A program made the translations under genes and the position numbers. Shown here one piece after another: positions 1 to 7,458 of a stretch of 64,000 nucleotides of DNA. The stretch lies in the NCBI GenBank assembly GCA_023910675.1, contig JAAVWC010000014.1, positions 1-64,000 on the forward strand. The letters run 5' to 3'. The DNA is from Gemmatimonas sp. (GTDB lineage Bacteria > Gemmatimonadota > Gemmatimonadetes > Gemmatimonadales > Gemmatimonadaceae). The notes under the pieces are model-generated. The model was not told the origin of the DNA. It made no database searches and worked only from the letters and a program-made list of their open reading frames with translations. Position 1 is the first letter of the stretch; each line of letters opens with the position of its first letter.

Positions 1-1
1 C

Positions 2-1030
2 ACCCTCGCCGCCGTGCGCGTCGTCGCGCCGCGCGTGGTGAAGGCCAAGGTCATCTCCGAGCTTACCCTCGGCGAATTCTCCGGGGGCGCCCGCCTCTAC
101 GGTGTTCGCGATGCGGCGCTGATCGGCGACAGCCTTATTGCCATCCTCGATTGGGGGTTGGCACGTGCGCAGCTGTACAACTACGACGGTGTGTTCAAGG
201 CACGCATCGGCACGCGCGGCAAGGAATTCGGCGCCCTGCTCCAGCCGCATCGTGTACTCGCCTGCGGCAACGGCGCGCTCACGCTGCTCGACATCGACAG
301 TCGCGCGGTGAACGAATACTCCCGCGACGGATTGCTGCGCTTCACCGTGCCGGTCGTGGTGCCGCCGCAGTCGATTATCTGCTGGCCCACCGGCGACGCC
401 GCCGGCGTGTTCGTCCGACGCGAAGCGGACAACACACTCACCGCCACCGTGCGCCCTATCGATACCCTCGACGTCCCACGCCCACCGCTGCTCACGACGT
501 CGGCGGGCGAAAGCCAGATACTCGGCGCGACACTGCAGATCGGTGCCTCGGCGCTGGGTGTATGGTACGGCACCGGGGCGACCGCCACGCTCAATTTCAT
601 GTTGTGGGCCGACGGGAGTGTGCGTGTGGATACCGTGGGCGTTCCCGGTCGTGAGGCCACGCGCATGCATCAGCGTGACGCCATCGACGTTCTCGTTTCC
701 GAAGCACCTGCAACCTTCATCGAGCAACAGCGGCTCCGTCGCCAACTGCTGGGCGCCCCGTTTCGCGACACGCTGCCCGCCTATCGCAACGTGGTGGTGG
801 ATGTCGTGAGTGGCGACGCGTGGGTGGTGACCTCCCCGGTCGGTACACGACACATGCAGGTCACCATCCTCTCGCCCGACGGCAAGTCGCGCGGCGACCT
901 GAAACTGCGCGGGTGGGAGCTGTTGTCGGTCCGTGCCGGCGAAGCGCTCGTGGTGGACGACTCACCGGACGGGCGCGGCGCGATGCTGGTAGTGCACAAG
1001 CTGGAGGGGCCGGCGAAGGTCATGAAGTGA
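2..1030 (+). CDS. Beta-propeller protein, 5' end outside window
   Basis: The reading frame is open to the window edge, so the true start and any signal peptide lie upstream; a GTG at 14 is only the first in-window candidate. The visible part (about 343 residues) has repeating short beta-strand patterns such as LIAILDWGLARAQLYNYDG and a degenerate G-x2-G-x-EF motif (IGTRGKEFG), both typical of 6-bladed beta-propeller proteins. It ends at TGA 1028-1030, 72 bp before a second propeller gene on the same strand. The role is unknown; proteins of this kind are usually exported. Confidence is good for the fold and low for any specific function. Confidence 0.65.
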   Translation, partial: TLAAVRVVAPRVVKAKVISELTLGEFSGGARLYGVRDAALIGDSLIAILDWGLARAQLYNYDGVFKARIGTRGKEFGALLQPHRVLACGNGALTLLDIDSRAVNEYSRDGLLRFTVPVVVPPQSIICWPTGDAAGVFVRREADNTLTATVRPIDTLDVPRPPLLTTSAGESQILGATLQIGASALGVWYGTGATATLNFMLWADGSVRVDTVGVPGREATRMHQRDAIDVLVSEAPATFIEQQRLRRQLLGAPFRDTLPAYRNVVVDVVSGDAWVVTSPVGTRHMQVTILSPDGKSRGDLKLRGWELLSVRAGEALVVDDSPDGRGAMLVVHKLEGPAKVMK

Positions 1031-1102
1031 CTGCCGGGGCGAACGACACGGTGGGTTGAACCACACGAAGTTTGTGCGGGCAATTCGAAAGGAGCAGTGA
1101 AC

Positions 1103-2215
1103 ATGTTTTGCATCATTCCCCGCCGGCTACAAGCACTTTTGCTGGTGTGCGCGGCCGGATTATCAGGGGTTCCGTCTCGCACGTCCGCAACGCAGGCGCC
1201 GGTACCCACGGCATGCGTCGTTCAGCGGGCCGGAGCCGCGCCGGCGACGCCTCGCATTGTCGACTACGCCGCGATTGCCGGTGCGGTCCGCATCGATACA
1301 CTCCCCGAAGACGGCCCCCATGCCGTGCTCGGTCTTCGCAGCGTGGCATTGCTCGAGAAGAACAGGAGGTTGGTTGTCGATTCCCGCCAACGTAGGGTCA
1401 CACTGCGCGATGCCGACTTTCGTACGCTGACGGTCGTTGGACGGGAGGGGGAGGGGCCCGGGGAGTATCGTGCGCCAACGTTCGGCACCGTCGGCCCCGA
1501 TGGGCGCATCTGGATCGTCGATCTCGGGTTGAGAAGGCTCTCTGTCTTCTCACGCGACGGACGATTTCAGCGGGTCGTGCCGCGGGTTCCGCAGAACGTG
1601 CGGCAGATCATCGTTGTGGACGATACGGCCTTCCTCGCCCTCGGTGCCGTCCCTCACCGGGACGGATACTCGATGTTGACCTTGATGACGGAGCACGGAT
1701 CCGTTCTTTGGCAGAAGGTGCCAGCGCCACCGGTGCTCGCCGCTACTCGACTCGTCTCTGATGGGGTAAGGGGCACTCGTACTCGCGACGGCCACGTGGT
1801 GGTGGGGCATGGAATTTCACCCGAATTCACCAAGATCAGTGCAAGCACAGGCGCCGCTGTGTGTACGGGCACCTTGCCCGCCAGTCGGTGGACGCAGCTC
1901 GATGCTGCCAATCGCCCCAATGGCAGTCTGCCGGTCACGCGGGAATGGATCGAGCAAAGCTCCGTCGTGCATAGTGGTCACGCGCTGAACGACGGAAAGG
2001 TTTTGGTGGCCACCGAGCGCGGCCTCGCAGGAGGCGCATTCGAGAACGATTGGATAGTCATCCGCACCGACCTTACTCCTGAGCTCCGCGCACTGAACGT
2101 GCCGGGCCGTCTTCTACTGGTGCGTGGTGACAGCGCATGGCTTACCGGCGAAACGGACGACGGACACGTGACGCTGACGCGTGTCCCGCTAGTGTTCACA
2201 CCTACTCGAAAGTAG
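1103..2215 (+). CDS. Exported 6-bladed beta-propeller protein
   Basis: This encodes about 370 residues. ATG 1103 is preferred over GTG 1097 because GGAG at 1091-1094 is then 8 nt upstream. The N-terminus is a signal peptide (basic MFCIIPRRLQ, hydrophobic LLLVCAAGLSG). After about residue 50 come blade-like repeats and the propeller signature GREGEGPGEY, with motifs such as DGRIWIVDLGLRRLSVFSRDG. The family is thought to bind ligands or partner proteins outside the cytoplasm, but no substrate can be read from the sequence. It belongs to the series of six propeller genes in the first 25 kb. Confidence 0.75.
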   Translation: MFCIIPRRLQALLLVCAAGLSGVPSRTSATQAPVPTACVVQRAGAAPATPRIVDYAAIAGAVRIDTLPEDGPHAVLGLRSVALLEKNRRLVVDSRQRRVTLRDADFRTLTVVGREGEGPGEYRAPTFGTVGPDGRIWIVDLGLRRLSVFSRDGRFQRVVPRVPQNVRQIIVVDDTAFLALGAVPHRDGYSMLTLMTEHGSVLWQKVPAPPVLAATRLVSDGVRGTRTRDGHVVVGHGISPEFTKISASTGAAVCTGTLPASRWTQLDAANRPNGSLPVTREWIEQSSVVHSGHALNDGKVLVATERGLAGGAFENDWIVIRTDLTPELRALNVPGRLLLVRGDSAWLTGETDDGHVTLTRVPLVFTPTRK

Positions 2216-2762
2216 CTCGCCCCGCTGCGGCACCAGTCTGATCAGCAACTGGGTTCCTTCGGCGCTCCACCCAGTACACGTCATCTTCGACCTTGCGCAC
2301 CGGGTACAGATAGCGGGACGAAACAGCGCGAAATTCTGTTCGGGAGAGCGCGGAATCTCCGTCCGGATGCTTTTCGCGTGGCTTCGGAAGTTTCAGTCCG
2401 AAACACGCTTCCGCCTGTCGCGATTTGCCCGCAGAAGCAACAACGAGCGCGGCCAGGGAGAAGACGTTGGTGGGTTGAACACAAACGAAAGCCGACTGCT
2501 GACGCCAATCGTCAGTTGTGTCAAAAGGAGCTCTCGCTTCGACGGGTCGCGGCGAGATTCTTGGGCGTTTGGGTTCGCGAATTCTTAGATGATAGATCGG
2601 CGAATCATTGCGCAGAGTGGTAGTGAAACATTACGATCTTGCGAGGTTAGAAAAGCCAAGCGTTAAAAACTGAGCGCATTCTCGACGCGGTAGGTGAATG
2701 GGGCAATTGACGCATCGCCAACGACCAGCCGAGAAACTGCTCTCCTTGCCAGAGAAATTGAT
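2216..2762. other. 547 bp without a convincing gene
   Basis: No start-containing frame with a recognisable product was found. The minus strand holds a stop-to-stop open frame (about 2202-2590) with coding-like third positions and a hydrophobic stretch (VFSLAALVVASAGK), but it lacks an ATG, GTG or TTG upstream of that stretch, so it may be a remnant of a secreted-protein gene. GC content falls noticeably toward the right half, where the promoter of the LuxR-type gene is expected. Confidence 0.4.
2608..2637 (+). promoter_or_regulatory. Possible sigma70-like promoter before the LuxR-type gene
   Basis: TTGCGC (2608-2613) and TACGAT (2632-2637) are separated by 18 bp in an AT-richer stretch about 125 bp upstream of the LuxR-type gene. 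The match to -35/-10 consensus is moderate, and no other evidence supports it. Confidence 0.3.
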
Positions 2763-3068
2763 ATGCCTGTTCAGGAAGAACAATCTGATGCACGCGGCCG
2801 CCTACTGAACCTGCTGAGCCGAAGCCCTCAGCGCCGCGCAATAGTGTCTTATTTGCTCGAAGGATGTACCCGCAAGGTCATCGCCGTCAGAATGGGGCGC
2901 TCCCAGCACACGATCGATGCGCACCTCAAAGCAATCTATCGTGAGGTCGGAGTAGCCGACCGTGCCCGATTGATGCTTTTGGCAAGTGCGCTGTTCAAAA
3001 CCGACAAGTCCCCCCCCCCCCCCCCGGAATTGGGGAGTTGTACGAAAGAGACTCAACTTAGAAACTAA
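2763..3068 (+). CDS. Short LuxR/GerE-type helix-turn-helix regulator
   Basis: This encodes about 101 residues from ATG 2763 (a GTG at 2694 would add 23). Residues about 20-75 match a GerE DNA-binding domain: an initial helix (RRAIVSYLLEG), then CTRKVIAVRMGRSQHTIDAHLKAIYREVGV and a final RARLMLLA. There is no receiver or autoinducer domain, so it is a stand-alone DNA-binding protein. It lies directly upstream of the peptide/Trx/propeller genes on the same strand and is a plausible regulator of them. The C-terminal tail is encoded across a 16-C homopolymer, so tail sequence depends on tract length. GC is lower than in the flanking chromosome. Confidence 0.7.
   Translation: MPVQEEQSDARGRLLNLLSRSPQRRAIVSYLLEGCTRKVIAVRMGRSQHTIDAHLKAIYREVGVADRARLMLLASALFKTDKSPPPPPELGSCTKETQLRN
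3010..3025 (+). repeat. Poly-C tract of 16 inside the LuxR-type gene
   Basis: Sixteen consecutive C residues encode a proline run near the C-terminus of the regulator. Loss of one C would extend the protein to the stop at 3118-3120; gain of one would end it a few codons earlier than now. Slipped-strand variation, or an assembly length error, is therefore possible. Confidence 0.9.
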
Positions 3069-3457
3069 GGTGGTGGTAAGCGGTCGTCTCGGGATAGAGC
3101 AATCGCTGATAGGAGCCTAGTGCATCGGAGATGCGCTGTGCCAAACGTGATTGGAGCCGCATGCGTTCGAAATAGAGACGGTGACTCGCCATTGTTTCGA
3201 TCGCCGCTTTCAATGGGGCGCATCAGTTGCTCCACCTTCTTTGTCGATGCAATTCCCAAAAGGAAGTTGATCGCAGTCGAGACGACCATGACAGAACGGT
3301 CAGCTAGCAGTTTTGCGCCGGCACCCGTCTATCAGAAAAGTACAGTCGCGTCGTCGCGCACCAAGGTAGTAGCCTCTGAAGAAACGATTGGTTGCCGCAA
3401 CACTCAATCCTTCTTCATCCTCGCACCACTGCCATTGCTCACCAACAGAGGAGAAAC
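3069..3457. other. 389 bp leader/intergenic region before the peptide genes
   Basis: No reading frame with recognisable coding character was found on either strand. The region is AT-richer than the core chromosome and probably carries the promoter and 5' leader of the peptide genes, although no clear -35/-10 pair was identified. Confidence 0.4.
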
Positions 3458-3673
3458 ATGCGCACTCGTACCACACGCATCGTACTGACGGCCAGCGTAA
3501 TCGTGGCTTCATTCGGGGCCTTTGGTCCGCTCCATTCGCAAGCCGAACTAGAAGACGGGTGCAGTTCAGGAAAAAAGGACTGCGGGCTCGGAATCAGATG
3601 CACGAAGTGGGAGGGTGAAGTCTGCGTCAAGGACGAGATTTACGAGCGGACGATGCCGACGAAGGGCGAGTAG
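3458..3673 (+). CDS. Small secreted four-cysteine peptide 1
   Basis: This encodes 71 residues. ATG 3458 follows a strong ribosome-binding site (GAGGAGAAAC). A signal peptide is clear: basic MRTRTTR, hydrophobic IVLTASVIVASFGAF, then LHSQAE. The mature part carries four cysteines at about 35, 42, 48 and 56 (C-x6-C-x5-C-x7-C), suggesting two disulfides or a modified peptide. The next gene has the same cysteine spacing and a related sequence (LE[D/T]GC...K.C.....C..W....CVK), so the two are paralogues. Function is unknown. The layout recalls the NVEALA peptides of Bacteroidetes, which also sit beside 6-bladed propeller genes; that comparison is by analogy only. Confidence 0.75.
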   Translation: MRTRTTRIVLTASVIVASFGAFGPLHSQAELEDGCSSGKKDCGLGIRCTKWEGEVCVKDEIYERTMPTKGE

Positions 3674-3739
3674 CTCGCAGCGCTAGGTTGGCTGAAGAAC
3701 TTACGACTCACGTTTTCTCTTCACTTCAGGACACCAAAA

Positions 3740-3967
3740 ATGAAAAACGGACCGAAACGGACGATTCTTCTTACGTCGGCGGCGTTAGTCGCCGCGGCAG
3801 GTGCATTTACGCCGGGAACCGCCAGTTCACAGGATCTCGAAACAGGGTGCACGGGCGGTTCCAAGAAGTGCGATTACCTCTCCGACTGCGTTGAGTGGGT
3901 CACGTATACCTGTGTCAAGCACGGGCCTTGGTATTGGACCTATCAAAAATCCGGCAGCGGAGACTAA
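3740..3967 (+). CDS. Small secreted four-cysteine peptide 2
   Basis: This encodes 75 residues from ATG 3740. A signal peptide (MKNGPKR, then a hydrophobic stretch ending near TASSQ) precedes a mature part with cysteines at 37, 44, 50 and 58, exactly the C-x6-C-x5-C-x7-C spacing of the upstream peptide. The shared LE[D/T]GC start of the mature region supports tandem duplication. The tail is aromatic (GPWYWTY) and differs from peptide 1. It is followed on the same strand by a membrane-anchored Trx-like protein. The exact role (signal, toxin, structural partner of the propeller) cannot be read from sequence. Confidence 0.75.
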   Translation: MKNGPKRTILLTSAALVAAAGAFTPGTASSQDLETGCTGGSKKCDYLSDCVEWVTYTCVKHGPWYWTYQKSGSGD

Positions 3968-4117
3968 CGCGCAGTGCACGGACGTCGGCATGGCGCTCAG
4001 CAAGAGTTGTATGCTGTGCCGACGTGTTCGTGCGTTAGCTAAAGAACGTCGTATAAGGTGTACGGTGGCCTCGCCGTTCATCAATCAAGCTTCAATCGCA
4101 ACGTCATCATCACGTTA

Positions 4118-4609
4118 ATGCCCAAGTCCCGACTCGCAATACACGTCGCGCTCGCCGCGCTCATCGCCGTGCTGACTGCGACTGCATTGTACCGACGCCG
4201 TGCTGAGCCGGTCTTGGCTGGATATACGCACAAAGCCGTCCTCCACACAGTAAAACGCTGGTCGGTAAGAAAATCGGGGGAACAGCCGACCTACCTGCTC
4301 GTCTTCCAACCGACCGAATGCTCAGCCGCTCTTCGCCTAATCGCTTCAGTGAATCGCATTTCACGCGGGCAGCAGGCGAACGTTGTAGGGATAGTAGCTG
4401 CCGAACCGGATGAGATGCCTGCCGTAAGGCGAACGTTGGACGACGAATCGTTGGCATTCCCCTTGGTCCGCCTAGATCGCATTACTACCATCGCATTTCT
4501 CTCGTACTACAGCACGCACCGAACCCCGACAGTGATTCAATTAAATCCCGACGGAAGCAGTAGGCTGCTCACCGTAGGTCAGCTCGTTCGGTCGACAGGT
4601 GGTCGATAG
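4118..4609 (+). CDS. Membrane-anchored thioredoxin-fold-like protein
   Basis: This encodes 163 residues from ATG 4118. The N-terminus is a single transmembrane anchor (about residues 6-24) that should place the rest outside the cytoplasm. The soluble part follows a thioredoxin-like plan: a beta strand ending in LLVFQPTEC (C68, where TlpA-type proteins have a CxxC), an alternating alpha/beta middle, and RTPTVIQLNPDG, which looks like the cis-proline loop and following strand. Only one cysteine is present, so a normal dithiol oxidoreductase cycle is unlikely; a mixed-disulfide or scaffold role is possible. It lies between the cysteine peptides and the cysteine-cluster protein. The fold assignment is an inference from pattern. 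Confidence 0.55.
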   Translation: MPKSRLAIHVALAALIAVLTATALYRRRAEPVLAGYTHKAVLHTVKRWSVRKSGEQPTYLLVFQPTECSAALRLIASVNRISRGQQANVVGIVAAEPDEMPAVRRTLDDESLAFPLVRLDRITTIAFLSYYSTHRTPTVIQLNPDGSSRLLTVGQLVRSTGGR

Positions 4610-4744
4610 CCGACTAGCATGGTCTGCGCCCCGTCATTCAATCCTCTGTTAGAACGCGCATGAGCGCTGAACTGAGTTCGGGTTCCGTCCAGGTATCGAA
4701 CGTGCCATTTCAATTTCTTCGGAGTGCTGAAGGCAGAGGCCGTG

Positions 4745-5905
4745 ATGAATCATAACAGTTCCGCTGAGGGAAGGATGCTCCCCATTTTGCCAGCTGAGGC
4801 AGAGACGCTTCCGGCCACCAGCGGTGTTTGGTTGTCGAGCGCGCTGCCGGGCCCGATCCCCAAGGAGCGGATCGCGACGTGCCAAAGTTGCGCCATGGTG
4901 AAAGGCGCACCCGAAAACGACACGCAGTCGCATGGCGGCCAACACGCCTTTCGTGCTGATTTGAAGTGCTGCACGTTCAGTCCAATGCTCTCCAACTTCC
5001 AGGTCGGTGCTATTCTGGCTGATTCTTCCGCAATTTCGCAGCATGCACGACAAGTTGTCCGGGATCGCATTGCCCGTCGAGTTGGAGTGTCTCCGCTGGG
5101 CATCACACCACTTCCCGGATACAGTGCTCTCTATGATCTTGCGTCAAGCCGAGTGTTTGGTCGGTCTCCAGATCTGCGCTGCGAATACTACACCTCGGAA
5201 ATTCTTGGCGGCGGCTGCAGCATCTGGAATCATCGAAACTCCGTTTGTGCAACCTGGTTCTGCAAGCACAATCGAGGCAAGCGCGGGAGAGACTTTTGGA
5301 ACGCAGTGCGATTGTTTCTTCACGATGCGGAAGAGAGCATGGCCCTTCTGTGCGCAACACGTCTAGGTGTTGGCCCCCAGGTGCTTACAGCTCTCGATGA
5401 GCGTCGTGATTTCAGATCTACTATAGCGGCGCAGTTGGACGCGCCGGTTGCCTCCCGGGGGTACGCCGAACGGTGGGGAGAGTGGGTGGGGCGCGAAGAA
5501 GAGTTCTTTGACCAAGCGTGGCAAGTACAATCTCGCACGGGATACGAAGATTTGTTGTCTGCCGGGGGCGTCCGCCTATCTGCGAGACTGACAGACATGA
5601 ACGCCGCGTATCAAGCCCTGCTGCACAACACCATACCTCGGCGCATCGTTACCGATGGCCTGTCGTTTCGAGTGGTGCAAACCGATATTGCGCGGATCGC
5701 CACGTACAGCCCATATGATCCCTTGGACGTACCTAAAGTGTTGGTAGACGTGTTGCCTTTCTTTGCTGGCGGCGACATCGACGATGTGCGCGCCCACATT
5801 CTTGCGGATGCAGGAGTCGAGCTGGATGATACGATCTTACAAAAATTGCTCGACTACGGAATTCTTCGCGAGGTTGACGAACCGCGCAGAGCGTCACATG
5901 AATAG
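4745..5905 (+). CDS. Cysteine-cluster protein, putative metal-binding
   Basis: This encodes about 386 residues from ATG 4745; GTG 4724 and ATG 4775 are alternatives. The striking features are CxxC (C46, C49), a CC pair in KCCTFSPMLSNFQVG (C75, C76), C146 in RCEYYTSE, C158 in GGGCSIW and C168/C173 in VCATWFCKHNRG. Eight well-placed cysteines suggest a bound metal or Fe-S cluster; the CC/CxxC arrangement is reminiscent of YkgJ-like cysteine cluster proteins but no family is claimed. There is no signal peptide, so it is probably cytoplasmic. The C-terminal half is helical without known motifs. It overlaps the next propeller gene by 8 nt, indicating translational coupling. A role in maturing the neighbouring peptides is conjecture. 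Confidence 0.6.
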   Translation: MNHNSSAEGRMLPILPAEAETLPATSGVWLSSALPGPIPKERIATCQSCAMVKGAPENDTQSHGGQHAFRADLKCCTFSPMLSNFQVGAILADSSAISQHARQVVRDRIARRVGVSPLGITPLPGYSALYDLASSRVFGRSPDLRCEYYTSEILGGGCSIWNHRNSVCATWFCKHNRGKRGRDFWNAVRLFLHDAEESMALLCATRLGVGPQVLTALDERRDFRSTIAAQLDAPVASRGYAERWGEWVGREEEFFDQAWQVQSRTGYEDLLSAGGVRLSARLTDMNAAYQALLHNTIPRRIVTDGLSFRVVQTDIARIATYSPYDPLDVPKVLVDVLPFFAGGDIDDVRAHILADAGVELDDTILQKLLDYGILREVDEPRRASHE

Positions 5906-7022
5906 CAGAGTCGTTACTGCTCGATGGAAGCTGGGGGGCGTCGCAGCCGTCCTGTACTTGACGGGTGGGGTGTGCATGTTGCCTTTATTCGCAGCTGCGC
6001 AGAACTCCAACAACGTCACTGAGTATCGTCGTCCGGTGTGGTCGACGAGTGCAGTGTTTACGGACGTGAGCAGTGCACGTGTTCTGGTTGATGGATCGGT
6101 GATCGTGGCTGATCCCGGAGCGCGCGAGTTGCTACGCGTGTCAGAATCCGGGCGCAAGGTCACCCTGCTGGGAAGGTCTGGTGCTGGGCCAAGCGAATAC
6201 CGAACGCCGCAATTGATTCTCGGGCAGCCGCGGTCGCGCTCCTTACTGGTGGATCAGGGGCAGCATCGCGTGATGTTATTGGATTCCGTAGGTCGCTTCA
6301 CACACACCGTTCAATTCCCACCCGGGGCATCAGGACTGAGTGGCGCGGTGGGGGCAGATAGCCTCGGCCGATTGGTATTCCTAAGCTTGCCACCCGTTCC
6401 GCCGACGTCTCGATCTCTCCACATTCTCCGATGGGATCCATCAATTTCCTCCTCGCGTCCCAACGGACGGCTGGACACACTCGGGTCCGCCTTAGGGGCG
6501 CAGCTCGTTCAGTTGCCATCGAAAGTCAGCGCCGGGACGCGCAAGTCGGGCACTGTAAGCTTTAGGTATGTGCCGTACACATCCGAGGATGCGGCAGCAG
6601 TGCTCGCGGACGGACAGGTTGTGGTCGTCCGCTCTGAAACAGGCCACATTGAGTGGCTAGACGGTAAAGGGCGAGCGCAGGTCGCTCACAGACTTCCAAC
6701 ACCTGTTCGCCTTCTTCTAAACGACAGTTTGCGACAATCCGTATTCCCGCGCGTGTTGCGCGACGTAGTGCCCAAGTACCGCGCGGCTTACAGCCCAGAC
6801 CGAGTCATTGTCGCATCGAATGGCGAAGTCTGGGTGAGGAGGGCGCCGGCCACTCCAGGAGCGCGGTCCGAGTGGATAGTGGTCAGTAAGGATCGTGGAA
6901 TAGTACGCCGTGCCATGTTTGGCAACCGAACAAGCGTCCTCGCCGTAACCCATGATAGCGTATTTGTCCTGCGGTATAATGAGGACGACCTCCAGTACAT
7001 TGAGATGTACAAGCTGCACTAA
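5898..7022 (+). CDS. Exported 6-bladed beta-propeller protein of module A
   Basis: This encodes 374 residues. ATG 5898 lies inside the 3' end of the cysteine-cluster gene (8 nt overlap), which argues for coupled translation and against earlier in-frame starts. A signal peptide ends near FAAAQ. The mature part shows the propeller signature GRSGAGPSEYRTP and repeated strands such as GSVIVADPGARELLRVSESG, GEVWVRRAPATP and the terminal DSVFVLRYNEDDLQYIEMY. It is the last gene of the module; 35 bp later the sequence changes to insertion-sequence debris. Its function is unknown; ligand or peptide binding in the periplasm or on the cell surface is plausible. Confidence 0.75.
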   Translation: MNSRVVTARWKLGGVAAVLYLTGGVCMLPLFAAAQNSNNVTEYRRPVWSTSAVFTDVSSARVLVDGSVIVADPGARELLRVSESGRKVTLLGRSGAGPSEYRTPQLILGQPRSRSLLVDQGQHRVMLLDSVGRFTHTVQFPPGASGLSGAVGADSLGRLVFLSLPPVPPTSRSLHILRWDPSISSSRPNGRLDTLGSALGAQLVQLPSKVSAGTRKSGTVSFRYVPYTSEDAAAVLADGQVVVVRSETGHIEWLDGKGRAQVAHRLPTPVRLLLNDSLRQSVFPRVLRDVVPKYRAAYSPDRVIVASNGEVWVRRAPATPGARSEWIVVSKDRGIVRRAMFGNRTSVLAVTHDSVFVLRYNEDDLQYIEMYKLH

Positions 7023-7318
7023 GCGATCTATCCCGTGATGATCGAAGCATTCTGAGCTTGACCCTAAAAGTGGACATGTACGTGACGGGAACTACGCGGT
7101 CCTCTGCTCTTGCCCGTCCTACTCTGCGGGTCTGATGTAGCCGAGGGCCGTCGAGAGCTGGTCGGACGGCTGATCGACCACTCGGACCATGGATCCCGAA
7201 ATTACGCGAGACGGTACACGAATCGGCTGGCCGATGGCGGCAGCGCCATCGGTTCTGAAGTGACCGTGCGGCGTGCGATAGCTCAAAGGCCGATTCGACT
7301 AGGGAAAGTCTGAACAGG
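7023..7318. other. 296 bp junction with an IS3-end-like relic, no gene
   Basis: The segment 7057-7078 (CTTGACCCTAAAAGTGGAC) closely resembles the IS3-type terminal sequence at 24817-24835 (CTTGCCCCGAAAAAGTGGAC). This suggests a decayed IS3-family end. No coding frame with recognisable content was found in the rest. Confidence 0.4.
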
Positions 7319-7458
7319 TAGGAATCGCGGGCAGTGTGGATAAACTCAGCGTCAGCGGGCGCCGACAGGCGCTCGACTGACCGCGTGCACGGCTCGTCGC
7401 GCCCCATTCACGGGGCGACATCGGCCTTTTTCGGCCGATGTCGGCGCGCGCGCCGACA

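Noticed and set aside
7110-7313. 67-codon plus-strand ORF near the IS5 element
   Set aside because: It has no ribosome-binding site, no recognisable domain and lies in insertion-sequence debris.
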